NCBI GenBank assembly: GCA_020850945.1
Contig: JADZDR010000006.1
Coordinates: forward strand, 1 to 45,948
DNA length: 45,948 nucleotides
Reading direction: 5' to 3'
Origin: Acidimicrobiia bacterium
Lineage (GTDB): Bacteria > Actinomycetota > Acidimicrobiia > UBA2766
Shown here: piece by piece, positions 32,674 to 40,777 of the stretch
Layout of the letters: each line of letters opens with the position of its first letter
Numbering within the stretch: the first letter of the stretch is position 1
Program-made: the position numbers and the translations under genes
Notes under the pieces: model-generated
The model's database searches: none
The model's input: only the letters and a program-made list of their open reading frames with translations
What the model was told of the DNA's origin: nothing

Positions 32674-33431
32674 CAGCGCGACGCCTGGACGCGGCGCTTC
32701 TCGCCGTAGTGATCCGAGACGACCACGCCATCTCGCATCTCGACGACTCGGGCCGCGGCGGCACCGATGGCGGGGTCATGCGTGACGACGATCAGCGTCT
32801 GGCCTGCGTCATTCAGCTCCCAGAGGAGATCGAGGACTGTCTGAGCCGTGTGGCTGTCGAGGTTCCCCGTCGGTTCGTCCGCCCACACGATCGCGGGATT
32901 GCCGACGAGCGCGCGGGCGACGGTCGTGCGCTGCTGCTCTCCCCCGGACATCTCGGGCGGCTTGTTGTGGAGCCTCGCGCCGAGTCCCACCCGCCCCAGC
33001 ATGTCGATCGCCCGCGCACGTGCCTCTTTCGCCGGTATGTCCGAGAGGAGGAGCGGGAGCTCGACGTTCTCCACCGCGGAGAACACGGGGATCAGGTTGA
33101 AGGCCTGGAAGACGAATCCCATCGACTTGGCCCGGTGCTCGGTGCGCCGCGCGTCGGGCAGGGTCTGGATGTCGATCCCCTCCACGTGGACGGTTCCGTC
33201 GTCGATGTCATCGAGCCCCGAGAGGCAGTTGAGGAGTGTCGTCTTCCCGCTGCCCGAGGCTCCCATGACCGCGACGAGCTCACCTCGCATCACGGTCAGG
33301 TCGACTCCACCGAGAGCCTCCACCTCGATCGAACCCGTGCGGTACACCTTGCGGACCCCGGAGGCGTCGAGCATCGGAATCGCAGGTTCGGCTTCGTAGA
33401 GGGGGAATGCTTCTGCGGTGGAGTACGTCAT
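32673..33431 (-). CDS. ABC transporter ATP-binding protein, MacB/LolD-like
   Basis: Energises the overlapping FtsX-type permease; 252 aa. Walker A is GASGSGKTTLLN (near residue 55), the signature is MSGGEQQRTTVARAL, Walker B is IVWADEPTGNLDS, and the switch His is in VVTHDPAIG. The EPTGNLD form is typical of LolD/MacB ATPases. A 20-residue lead precedes the nucleotide-binding domain. The ATG at 33431 lies 13 nt after the DUF3501 stop, so the transporter may be transcribed with the rubrerythrin-related genes. Confidence 0.96.
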   Translation of the reverse strand: MTYSTAEAFPLYEAEPAIPMLDASGVRKVYRTGSIEVEALGGVDLTVMRGELVAVMGASGSGKTTLLNCLSGLDDIDDGTVHVEGIDIQTLPDARRTEHRAKSMGFVFQAFNLIPVFSAVENVELPLLLSDIPAKEARARAIDMLGRVGLGARLHNKPPEMSGGEQQRTTVARALVGNPAIVWADEPTGNLDSHTAQTVLDLLWELNDAGQTLIVVTHDPAIGAAAARVVEMRDGVVVSDHYGEKRRVQASR

Positions 33432-33444
33432 GGATCGGCCTTCT

Positions 33445-34032
33445 TCAACCTGGAGGCCCGAGGTCGTCGAGCAGGGCTTCTACGCAGTCGGCGGGAACCA
33501 GCGCCGCGTGTACGTACTCGGCATGGTCCATGTGGAGCGTGCAGGTCGCACCACTGCGCATCGCTTCGATCTGATCGGGTTCGAAGGAGAACCGGAGATA
33601 GTGGACGGTGGACGTGAGGTCCTCCTTCGAACGGCCTTCCTCTCCCCGGGCCGGTACGCGGCCGGCGCCGTCGATCGCGAGCGAGACGGCCTGCTCGATG
33701 CCGACGAGCCGGGGGAGCACCTCGCGCAGACGAGGCGGATCGTCGATCTCGATGAACATCGTGGCGGCGAGGGAGGCGGGGCCGGGGAGGAGATCGGAGT
33801 AGATGTCGATCTCCGTCTGGATGTCTTTCGCCTCGACCATGCGCTCCGCCCGCATCATCTCCTGGATCTGGTAGCGCACGGTTTCGGCGTTCTCGAAACC
33901 AAGGCTGACCATGGGGCCGAGCGTGATCCGGCGGAGACGGCGCGCCGCCATCGCGGACTCGCGGATGTCGGACCGCTGCCGTTCGTACGCGACGAGATCG
34001 AGGAGGTCGGCTGGGCGCATGGTGGAGCTCAA
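33445..34032 (-). CDS. DUF3501 family protein
   Basis: A 195 aa cytoplasmic protein matching the DUF3501 pattern (MRPADLLDLVAYERQRSDIR, RRLRRITLGPMVSLGFENAETVRYQIQEMMRAERM, then a mixed alpha/beta C-terminal half). It has few cysteines (two, near the C-terminus) and no metal motif. In other bacteria it is found beside rubrerythrin and a CCG-domain iron-sulfur protein, and exactly that trio is seen here. Its start overlaps the CCG gene's stop by 4 nt. The function is unknown; a role as partner or regulator of the CCG oxidoreductase is inference. Confidence 0.85.
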   Translation of the reverse strand: MSSTMRPADLLDLVAYERQRSDIRESAMAARRLRRITLGPMVSLGFENAETVRYQIQEMMRAERMVEAKDIQTEIDIYSDLLPGPASLAATMFIEIDDPPRLREVLPRLVGIEQAVSLAIDGAGRVPARGEEGRSKEDLTSTVHYLRFSFEPDQIEAMRSGATCTLHMDHAEYVHAALVPADCVEALLDDLGPPG

Positions 34033-35486
34033 GGGGACTCCTCCAAACCGTACGCGCGGGCGAGCGCCTGCATCGAGTGGAGGGGCCGTTCCACTCCCTC
34101 CTCGACGAGGGCTTGATCGGCCAGTGTGCAGTCACCCACGTGCAGATCGGCCTCCACGGCACGCATCTTGTCGGCTGTGGGGCCCGCGACCGCTCGCGCC
34201 ATGTCGTAGTTGGCCTTGTGATACCCCCACGTGCCGTCGATCCCGGCGCAGCCTTCGATCATCTTCACCTGTGTGTCAGGGACGAGCTGGAGGACGTCAC
34301 GCCCCTTGTACCCCTGCTGCTGTGCCCGCAGGTGACACGCGGCGTGGTAGGCGACCTGGCCGAGAGGTGAGGTGAAGTCCTCCGCGATGCCCTCGGCACG
34401 TCTCAGCCTGAGAAGGTATTCGGCTGGATCGACGACGGCGGCGCCGACCTCGCGTGCCTCGTCCGTATCGAGGTAGTGGGGGTACTCCTTGCGCAACGTG
34501 TAGTTGCAGGTCGGTTCGGGCACGACGATGAGCCTGCCCGCACGCACCTCCGGCAGGAGATCGGCCACGTTGCGTTCCGCCTTCTCGCGGAAGGAGCGGA
34601 TGTCGCCGGCGTCGAGGTCAGGCATGCCGCAGCAGCGTGTGTAGGAGCAGCGTACGTCACACCCGTTGTGGCGCAGGACACGCGCGGTCGCGATCCCGAT
34701 CGCCGGGTCCATGTACTCGACCACGCACGTCGGGAAGATCGTGACCTCACGCGGCGGGGCCTCCGGCCTGCCCGACGGAACCGGGTCGGTCTCGGTCTCG
34801 GGCGCGGCCTCCTCGTTCTCCACGCGTGGCGACTCCACCCGTGCCGTCTCGGCTGCCAGCTCGTCCTCCGTCGGCTCGAGGAAGCTCGGCCGCGCCTTCT
34901 CCTCCGAGGCCTCCTCGGGGGGAGCCGTGGCGAAGGGGCGTACGGGTTCGTTCGCGCCGGTCTTCTTCCACCACGTCGTGAAGCGTTGCTTCGCATAGGG
35001 GTGGAGCTCACGCTGGGGAGCGATCCCGAGCACGCGGCCCATCGCCTTACGGGCGACGCTGTTCGCCCGCAGCGAGGCATTCGCGACGCCACTCGTCGCC
35101 GTCGCCGCCTTGCCCGCCATGTCGGTGGCAGCGAGGAGCTTCGCGCCAAGGCTCTTCGACTTGCCCCCGGTGCTCGCGGCGAGCGCCCGCATCATGAGTC
35201 GTGGGAAGTCGAGGTCCCACTCGTGAGGGGGGATGTAGGGGCACTTCACGTAGCACAGCTTGCACTGGTAGCACTCGTCGACGACGCGGTCCTGATCCTC
35301 CGCCGGCAGCCTCACGTCGAGGCCGTCGGTCTTGGTGTCGATCAGATCGAACAGCGACGCGAAGCTCGGGCACAGGTCCCAACACAGGCGACAGCCGTGG
35401 CACAGATCGAAGACCCGATCGAGCTCCTCACGGACGTCGGCAGTGTCGAGATACGCCGGATCGCCGAAATCGTATGTGGTGGTCAT
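34029..35486 (-). CDS. GlpC/HdrD-like iron-sulfur oxidoreductase with CCG domains
   Basis: A 485 aa electron-transfer protein. Near residues 29-42 and 71-84 there are two [4Fe-4S] ferredoxin motifs (CHGCRLCWDLCP and CYQCKLCYVKCP). Two CCG-type domains follow: CSYTRCCGMPDL around residue 285, and CHLRAQQQGYKG plus EGCAGIDGTWG around 390-430. The CCG cysteine pattern in the second is partly degenerate (CAG). Between the two parts lies an unusual 60-residue acidic, Pro/Glu-rich linker (EEASEEKARPSFLEPTEDE and onward) absent from typical GlpC. No flavin or membrane subunit is adjacent. It is the first gene of the unit with DUF3501 (4-nt overlap). Confidence 0.9.
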   Translation of the reverse strand: MTTTYDFGDPAYLDTADVREELDRVFDLCHGCRLCWDLCPSFASLFDLIDTKTDGLDVRLPAEDQDRVVDECYQCKLCYVKCPYIPPHEWDLDFPRLMMRALAASTGGKSKSLGAKLLAATDMAGKAATATSGVANASLRANSVARKAMGRVLGIAPQRELHPYAKQRFTTWWKKTGANEPVRPFATAPPEEASEEKARPSFLEPTEDELAAETARVESPRVENEEAAPETETDPVPSGRPEAPPREVTIFPTCVVEYMDPAIGIATARVLRHNGCDVRCSYTRCCGMPDLDAGDIRSFREKAERNVADLLPEVRAGRLIVVPEPTCNYTLRKEYPHYLDTDEAREVGAAVVDPAEYLLRLRRAEGIAEDFTSPLGQVAYHAACHLRAQQQGYKGRDVLQLVPDTQVKMIEGCAGIDGTWGYHKANYDMARAVAGPTADKMRAVEADLHVGDCTLADQALVEEGVERPLHSMQALARAYGLEESP

Positions 35487-35572
35487 CCCTCAAACCCCTG
35501 GAAAGTCTGGCCGTTGGACGGCTCCGTACACAACAAAGACAGTCGGATCTCCCGGCACGTGTTCCGGGAACG

Positions 35573-35608
35573 CGAAGGGGGACGGACCGATCGGTCCGTC
35601 CCCCTTCG
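35573..35608. terminator. Perfect 36-nt palindrome between rubrerythrin and the CCG gene
   Basis: Two exact 18-nt arms centred on GATC (35589-35592), forming a very stable GC-rich hairpin. It lies 50 nt downstream of the rubrerythrin stop and 86 nt upstream of the CCG start. No U-tract is seen on the minus strand. It may attenuate read-through from rubrerythrin, or be an operator. Confidence 0.6.
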
Positions 35609-35624
35609 ATTCCCCCGGCTCTTC

Positions 35625-35646
35625 CGTCACCGTGAAGCCGGTGACG
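35625..35646. terminator. Second hairpin directly after rubrerythrin
   Basis: CGTCACCG at 35625-35632 pairs with CGGTGACG at 35639-35646 around a 6-nt loop. It begins 11 nt after the rubrerythrin stop in the direction of transcription. Together with the larger palindrome it forms a tandem hairpin region. Confidence 0.45.
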
Positions 35647-35657
35647 GGCTCACCTGG

Positions 35658-36074
35658 CTAGCCGAGGCTTTCGAGTCCGGCTGTGAAGCGGCCCGCGTGC
35701 GACTTCTCGGCACGGGCGAGCGTCTCGAGCCAGTCGGCGATGGCGTCGAAGCCTTCGTCCCGCGCGGTCTTGGCGAACCCCGGGTACATCTCCGTGTACT
35801 CGTAGGTCTCGCCCTCGATCGCGGACTTCAGGTTGTCCTGTGTCGCCCCGACCGGGACGCCCGTCACGGGGTCGCCGACCTCGGCGAGGTAGTCGAAGTG
35901 CCCGAACGCGTGCCCTGTCTCACCTTCGGCCACGGACCGGAAGAGGGCGGCGACGTCCGGATAGCCCTCCACGTCCGCCTTCTGGGCGAAATAGAGGTAG
36001 CGACGGTTCGCCTGGCTCTCACCTGCGAAGGCTTCCTTCAGGTTGTCCTCGGTCTTGGAACCCTGCAGTCCCAT
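35658..36074 (-). CDS. Rubrerythrin without rubredoxin domain (erythrin type)
   Basis: A 138 aa ferritin-like four-helix di-iron protein, probably a peroxide reductase. The metal ligands are in [32 protein letters not shown] and [11 protein letters not shown]. The C-terminal rubredoxin (CxxC) domain of classical rubrerythrin is missing, so another protein must supply electrons; the CCG iron-sulfur protein downstream is a candidate. A ribosome-binding site AAGGAGAGG precedes the ATG at 36074. It follows the 1-Cys peroxiredoxin gene but has its own promoter. Confidence 0.93.
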   Translation of the reverse strand: MGLQGSKTEDNLKEAFAGESQANRRYLYFAQKADVEGYPDVAALFRSVAEGETGHAFGHFDYLAEVGDPVTGVPVGATQDNLKSAIEGETYEYTEMYPGFAKTARDEGFDAIADWLETLARAEKSHAGRFTAGLESLG

Positions 36075-36153
36075 ATGGCCTCTCCTTCCGGTTCGGATCT
36101 CCTACCGACACGTGTGCACGATGGCCCGTTCCCGGTGCCTGCGCGCGAGCCAA

Positions 36154-36182
36154 ATCGTATCTTCGGGTCGCGCCCGGGACAA
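36154..36182 (-). promoter_or_regulatory. Housekeeping-type promoter for rubrerythrin
   Basis: On the minus strand, TTGTCC (36177-36182) and TACGAT (36154-36159) are separated by 17 nt. Transcription would start near 36147, leaving a leader of about 70 nt that includes the AAGGAGAGG ribosome-binding site. Confidence 0.55.
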
Positions 36183-36220
36183 CCAATCGTTGCCATAGGC
36201 TGCCCTTATCGATCTCGAGT

Positions 36221-36853
36221 TCAACCGGGCGCGTCGACGTAGCGGAGATAGGGCTTGTGCTCCTCGAAGCCCGCCGGGAACGCGGCCTCGGCCTCGTAGC
36301 TCGGCATGTCGGGGGGCACGATGACCTTCTCGCCCGGCTGCCAGTTGACGGGGGTGGCCAGACCCGTGCGCGCCGTGACCTGCAGGGAGTCGATGACCCG
36401 CAGGATCTCCTCGAAGTTGCGCCCCGTGCTCTTGGGATAGGTGATCGTGAGCTTGACCCTGTTGTCCGGGCCGATCACGAACACCGAGCGCACCGTCGAC
36501 GTGTCGCCTTCGCCGGGGTGGATCATGTCGTAGAGCTCGGACACCTCACGATCGGGATCGGCGATGAGCGGATAGTCGGGTGCGGCCCCCTGGGTCTCGG
36601 CGATGTCCTTGGCCCAGCCGATGTGGTCGTCCACGGAGTCGACGCTGAGCCCGATGATCTTCACGTCACGCTTCTCGAACGCGGCCTTCTCCCGCGCGAG
36701 GTACCCGAGCTCGGTCGTGCACACGGGCGTGTAGTCCTTGGGGTGCGAGAAGAGGATCGCCCAACTGTCCCCCTTCCAGTCGTAGAAGTCGAGTGGACCC
36801 GCGGTCGTGTCGGCCTTGAAGTTCGGGGCGTAGTCCCCCAGACGGATGCTCAT
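36221..36853 (-). CDS. 1-Cys peroxiredoxin (Prx6 type)
   Basis: Reduces hydrogen peroxide and alkyl hydroperoxides. The 210 aa product has the peroxidatic Cys in HPKDYTPVCTTELG near residue 46. There is no second cysteine anywhere in the protein, so it is a genuine 1-Cys enzyme needing an external thiol. The Prx6-type C-terminal domain (FEEILRVIDSLQVT, TPVNWQPGEKVIVPP) is present. The ATG at 36853 is preferred over the open frame to 36883 because GAGGAGG lies upstream and the family N-terminus MSIRLGDYAPNF begins there. It lies upstream of rubrerythrin, forming a peroxide-defence pair. Confidence 0.95.
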   Translation of the reverse strand: MSIRLGDYAPNFKADTTAGPLDFYDWKGDSWAILFSHPKDYTPVCTTELGYLAREKAAFEKRDVKIIGLSVDSVDDHIGWAKDIAETQGAAPDYPLIADPDREVSELYDMIHPGEGDTSTVRSVFVIGPDNRVKLTITYPKSTGRNFEEILRVIDSLQVTARTGLATPVNWQPGEKVIVPPDMPSYEAEAAFPAGFEEHKPYLRYVDAPG

Positions 36854-36876
36854 GGCAGTTCCGCCTCCTCTGTGTC

Positions 36877-36901
36877 GTCTCACCTGATGTGTCTCACCTG
36901 A
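36877..36901. repeat. Tandem 11-bp direct repeat upstream of the peroxiredoxin gene
   Basis: GTCTCACCTGA occurs at 36877-36887 and again at 36891-36901, a 14-nt period. It starts 24 nt upstream of the peroxiredoxin ATG, around the expected position of a promoter or operator. No matching factor is known from the sequence. Confidence 0.6.
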
Positions 36902-36993
36902 CCGTACTGCGGAGGACCCGGACGGGACCCCCGCAGCACGGGAGCAGGGCCCACTCTATGGGCGTACGGGGGTCGCGTCGAGAGGAAAGGGTC

Positions 36994-37302
36994 TCAGCGC
37001 AGGATGAACCGGCAGCCGAACTCCGTCTCGACGGAGAAGCTGTCGGCATCCTCGGACTCGGCCACGTCGATCGTGAGCGTCTCGCCGTCGTACTTGTCGG
37101 CGAGCCAGGCCGGCGCCCAGACGGGCACACCTGCCGCGTCGCCGACGTGACGGGTGTCCGCGCCGATGATGTGGTTCTCGTAGAGGAAGGGTGCCGTCGA
37201 GTCACAGCAGCCCGTGCCGATCGTGAACGTGAGGTCGCCCGCCCGGACTTCCCGCACGCGTGCGACGACCGCGTCGACGGAGTCGGCCGCCTCGATCTTC
37301 AC
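36994..37302 (-). CDS. DUF779 protein, aldehyde dehydrogenase-associated
   Basis: A 102 aa protein of unknown function with the DUF779 core GTGCCDSTAPFLYE (near residue 31), whose Cys pair may bind metal, and a C-terminal ETEFGCRFILR. The start is a GTG at 37302 overlapping the aldehyde dehydrogenase stop by 4 nt (GTGA), so the two are translated together. The longer open frame to 37743 is a shadow. In many bacteria DUF779 follows an aldehyde dehydrogenase of this type, which supports the call. Confidence 0.9.
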   Translation of the reverse strand: MKIEAADSVDAVVARVREVRAGDLTFTIGTGCCDSTAPFLYENHIIGADTRHVGDAAGVPVWAPAWLADKYDGETLTIDVAESEDADSFSVETEFGCRFILR

Positions 37303-38810
37303 GAGCTGAAGAGCAGGCTGAACGTCATGTGGGCGTTCGGGTCGGTGTTCGAGTCGACGTGGATGCGCTTCTTGGACTGGTACGCGCGGTAGCCGTCGAT
37401 ACCCATCTCGTAGCCGACGCCGGACTGCTTGTACCCACCGAAGGGGTGTTCGGGGCCGAGGAGATGGTGTTCGTTGATCCAGATCGTGCCGGTGCGCATC
37501 TGCTCGGCGATCGCCTTGGCACGTTCGATGTCGTTGCTCCACACGGCGCCGGCGAGGCCGTACATCGAGTCGTTCGCGATGCCGACCGCCTCGGCGTCGT
37601 CCTTGGCCTTGATGACCGAGAGGACGGGACCGAAGATCTCCTCCTGGGCGATCTTGTCGCCGTTGTCGACGTCGGCGAAGATCGTCGGCTTGTAGAAGTA
37701 GCCGTTGTCGAGGCCGTCGCCCGTGGCGCGCTCGCCGCCGCACACGAGCTTCGCCTCCTTCTTGCCGATCTCGACGTACCGCTCGACCGTGTCGAGTTGG
37801 GCCTGGGACACGAGGGGACCTTCGTCCGTGGCGAAGTCGAGCGGGTCACCGATCTTGAGGGTCGCCGCCTTCTCCTGCATGAGCGACATGAGGTCGTCGT
37901 AGACCTTCTCGTTGACGACCGCACGCGTGCCCGACTCGCACACCTGCCCGTTGTGGAAGAAGGTCCCCCAGAGGACCCCCTTCGCGGCGAGCTCGAGGTT
38001 CACGTCCTCGGTCACGATCGCAGCCGACTTCCCGCCGAGCTCGAGCGTGACCTTCTTCACGGTCGGTGCGGCGAGGGCCATGATGCGCGACCCGACCTCG
38101 GTCGAGCCCGTGAAGGCGACCTTGTCGACCCCCGGATGGGAGGCGATCGCCTCACCCACTGTGCCGCCCGGCCCGGTGACCACGTTGACCACGCCCGGCG
38201 GTATTCCCACCTCGTCCGCGATCCGGGCGAGCTCGAGGGCCGTCAGCGACGTGATCGAGGCCGGCTTGAACACGATCGTGTTGCCCGCCGCGAGTGCCGG
38301 CGCCATCTTCCAGGACGCCATGATGAGGGGAAAGTTCCACGGCGTGATCTGACCGCAGACACCGATCGGTTCGTACTTGAGGTAGTTGGGTACGCCGGGC
38401 AGCCCGGGCATGAGTGAGTAGTCGGGCAGGTCCTCGACATCGGACAGGGTCTCGTTGTACTCGGCGTACTTGAGGAACACGCCCGCGCACATGTTCACGT
38501 CGCCCATCATCGCCTTGCGGATCGTGCCACCCCCGTCCTTCACCTCGAGTTGGGCGAGGGTGTCCATGTTCGCCTGGATCCTCTCGCCCATCTGACGGAC
38601 GAGGGCGGAGCGTTCCTTGACGTCCATGCGCGGCCACGGGCCGGTGTCGAACGCGCGGCGGGCGGCGGCTACGGCACGGTCGACATCCTCACGCCCCCCC
38701 TTGGCGACGTCGGCGAGCTTCTCACCGGTTGCCGGGTTGTACGTGGCGTAGGACTCGCCTGATTCCGCCTCTGTGAACTCGCCGTCGATGTACATCTGGT
38801 AGTCGGACAT
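37299..38810 (-). CDS. NAD(P)(+)-dependent aldehyde dehydrogenase
   Basis: Oxidises an aldehyde to its acid; 503 aa, the standard length. Visible marks: the nucleotide-site stretch ITPWNFPLIMASWKMAPALAAG near residue 155, FTGSTEVG near 235, the general base Glu in VTLELGGKSA near 258, the nucleophile Cys in NGQVCESGTRAVV near 291, and EEIFGPVLSV near 390. The last residues (FSLLFSS) lead straight into the coupled DUF779 gene. The ATG at 38810 has GGGGAG upstream. The aldehyde specificity is not evident; acetaldehyde or another short aldehyde is common for DUF779-linked enzymes. Confidence 0.96.
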   Translation of the reverse strand: MSDYQMYIDGEFTEAESGESYATYNPATGEKLADVAKGGREDVDRAVAAARRAFDTGPWPRMDVKERSALVRQMGERIQANMDTLAQLEVKDGGGTIRKAMMGDVNMCAGVFLKYAEYNETLSDVEDLPDYSLMPGLPGVPNYLKYEPIGVCGQITPWNFPLIMASWKMAPALAAGNTIVFKPASITSLTALELARIADEVGIPPGVVNVVTGPGGTVGEAIASHPGVDKVAFTGSTEVGSRIMALAAPTVKKVTLELGGKSAAIVTEDVNLELAAKGVLWGTFFHNGQVCESGTRAVVNEKVYDDLMSLMQEKAATLKIGDPLDFATDEGPLVSQAQLDTVERYVEIGKKEAKLVCGGERATGDGLDNGYFYKPTIFADVDNGDKIAQEEIFGPVLSVIKAKDDAEAVGIANDSMYGLAGAVWSNDIERAKAIAEQMRTGTIWINEHHLLGPEHPFGGYKQSGVGYEMGIDGYRAYQSKKRIHVDSNTDPNAHMTFSLLFSS

Positions 38811-38894
38811 CAGCTACTCCCCTGAGACCGCGACGCCTGCTTGGCTCCGCCAGTGTACGCAGGCGGTGTGCGGGTTTCTCAAGCCCGCCGGCAG

Positions 38895-39953
38895 TCACGT
38901 CTCGCCTCCGGCGGGGCGGAACTGCGCCTGCATGAGAGGTGGAATCCGCGCGGGCAGTTCGGGATTGTCAGGGGCCGCCTCCCAGTCCTCGGGGGGAGGT
39001 GGGATCGGCATCCATGCCCGCGGTGCCTCCTCTCCACCGGCAGCCTGTGGGAGCCGCTCCTCGGGTACGGAGGCGGTCGCGTCGACGAGGAGGCGGCCCG
39101 AGTCGTCGAACGCCTCGACGACTCCCCTGTCCCGCAGATCGAGGAGATGCGCGAGGACGGAGAAGTGGGCGACCAACTGGAGGGGTTGGGGTACATCCGC
39201 GTAGACGCGTTCCACGATCGCCTGCACCGTCGTGCGGCCCGCCGCGAGCGCCTCCAGCACCTCGTGCTCGCGCTCGTGACGGTGCTCGACGTAGTAGGAG
39301 AGCATGGCGCCGGGGTCCTCGATCACCCCACCGTGCGCCGGGTACATGCGTGTGAGCTCGAGCGTGCGGAGATGCTCGAGCGCGGCCATGTACCGGGCCA
39401 TGTCGCCGTCGGGTGGCGCGATCACGACCGTGGAGCCCCCCATGACGTGGTCGCCCGTGAAGAGCGCGTCCTCCTCCTCGAGGAGGAAGCACAGGTGGTC
39501 CGATGCGTGTCCGGGGGTGTGGACTGCGCGCAGCGTGGCATCGTCGACAGCGACGATCGCGGCATGGGGCAGCACCGACGTGGGTTCGAAGCCGCCCCGG
39601 CGCGCGCGCCCGTAGATGCGGACTCGCAGATCCTGGGTCTCGGCGAGCTGCGCGGCGAGGGGGAAGGCTGCCGGCCAGTGGTCCGCGTGGTGGTGTGTGA
39701 TGCAGATGGCCGAGACGGGCCGACCCGCGATCGCGTCCCGGATCGCCTGCACGTGACCTGCGTCGTCGGGGCCGGGATCGATGACGGCGACGCGGCCTCC
39801 GCTCGTGCCGCCGACGACGTAGGTATTCGTGCCGGGACCGGTCATGATGCTCGGATTCGGGGCGAGGATCCGCACGACCCGATCCGACAGCTCTTCGACG
39901 ACATCCGCCTGGGCGGGGGGGGCTGCGGTGTCGGGCATGTCGGGCACAGTCAC
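38895..39953 (-). CDS. Metallo-beta-lactamase fold hydrolase, LACTB2-like
   Basis: A 352 aa MBL-fold protein. The metal motif HHHADHWPAA (HxHxDH) is near residue 106, a further ligand His in HTPGHASDHLCF near 150, the Asp in LFTGDHVMGG, and His in YPAHGG. A winged-helix-like C-terminal segment (EVLEALAAGRTTVQAIVERVY, then AHFSVLAHLLDLRDRG) matches the LACTB2/PhnP-like group, which includes endoribonucleases and thioesterases. About 25 residues precede the fold. Same strand as the NUDIX gene, 29 nt behind it. Confidence 0.92.
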   Translation of the reverse strand: MTVPDMPDTAAPPAQADVVEELSDRVVRILAPNPSIMTGPGTNTYVVGGTSGGRVAVIDPGPDDAGHVQAIRDAIAGRPVSAICITHHHADHWPAAFPLAAQLAETQDLRVRIYGRARRGGFEPTSVLPHAAIVAVDDATLRAVHTPGHASDHLCFLLEEEDALFTGDHVMGGSTVVIAPPDGDMARYMAALEHLRTLELTRMYPAHGGVIEDPGAMLSYYVEHRHEREHEVLEALAAGRTTVQAIVERVYADVPQPLQLVAHFSVLAHLLDLRDRGVVEAFDDSGRLLVDATASVPEERLPQAAGGEEAPRAWMPIPPPPEDWEAAPDNPELPARIPPLMQAQFRPAGGET

Positions 39954-39982
39954 ACTCCGGTGCTCGTTGCCTGCGTGAGGTC

Positions 39983-40777
39983 TCAGGCCGGTCGGATCAC
40001 CACGTCGTCGATCTCGTCGGAATCGATGCGAAGGATGACGGATCCGTCGTCCCCGAGCACGATGACGGGACGGACCGGGGCGGGAACCTTGCGGGCGAAG
40101 GCTGCGTGTGTCACTGCCGCACAGTCGGCATGATGGGCGATACGGGTCAGGTTCACGACAGTGGGCGGCAGGAGGAAGACCTCACCCGCTCGGTGCCGTT
40201 CGAGCACGTCTGCCGGGCTTGCCCAGATCGCCTCGGCCGTCTCGGTCGCGTCGTGCAGGGGCTCTTGACCGGGCAGAGCGCGGGCGAGGAAGAACCGGGT
40301 GTCGAAGCGCCGCGTCTCACCGAGGGGTGTCACCCAGCGGTCCACATAGGCGATGGCCCCGGCATCGATCACGGCGTGCATGCCGTCGAGCACGGACGCG
40401 AAGGTCCGCTCCCCCGAGTTGACGGACCGCCGCAACTCGGCGAGGTCGCCCGCCGCACTCGATGCGTCGACACCGACGAGTAGGCCCGCCTCCTCGAAGG
40501 CCTCCCGCGCGGCCGCGAACCACATGCCGAGCCCACGCTCGGACCCCACGGCCGCCACGGCATCCTCCACCTCGCGACCCGCCGTGAGCCTGAGGGCGTC
40601 CGCAGCATCGCTGTCATCGACCGCGCCGCCCGGGAAGACCCATGCGCCGGCGGCGAACGCTGCGTTCGACGCCCGCCTCACCATCACGACTTCGACACCC
40701 GCCGTGCCGTCTCTCACGACGAGGACCGTCGCCGCGTCACGTGGAACGAGAGCCTTGTCGGCCTCCGCCTCACTCAC
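39983..40777 (-). CDS. NUDIX hydrolase with inserted Nudix box (NUDT19-like)
   Basis: A 264 aa pyrophosphohydrolase-like protein. AGAWVFPGGAVDD opens the Nudix region, but the AAREAFEEAGLLVG part follows only after an insertion of about 35 residues. This split is typical of NUDT19/RP2-like CoA- or nucleoside-diphosphate hydrolases. The REAFEEAG metal residues are intact. Its start overlaps the FxsA gene's stop by 4 nt, and the MBL hydrolase follows. The substrate is unknown; a coenzyme A-type thioester substrate would suit a LACTB2-like neighbour, but that is inference. Confidence 0.9.
   Translation of the reverse strand: MSEAEADKALVPRDAATVLVVRDGTAGVEVVMVRRASNAAFAAGAWVFPGGAVDDSDAADALRLTAGREVEDAVAAVGSERGLGMWFAAAREAFEEAGLLVGVDASSAAGDLAELRRSVNSGERTFASVLDGMHAVIDAGAIAYVDRWVTPLGETRRFDTRFFLARALPGQEPLHDATETAEAIWASPADVLERHRAGEVFLLPPTVVNLTRIAHHADCAAVTHAAFARKVPAPVRPVIVLGDDGSVILRIDSDEIDDVVIRPA

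Noticed and set aside
33404-33429. GGAAT-N18-GTC resembling a SigR promoter
   Set aside because: The last base of the -10 core differs and it points antisense into the start of an ABC ATPase gene, with no rightward gene to drive.
34476-36242. 588-codon open frame on the plus strand
   Set aside because: Spans the CCG oxidoreductase, the hairpin region and rubrerythrin in antisense; composition unlike a protein.
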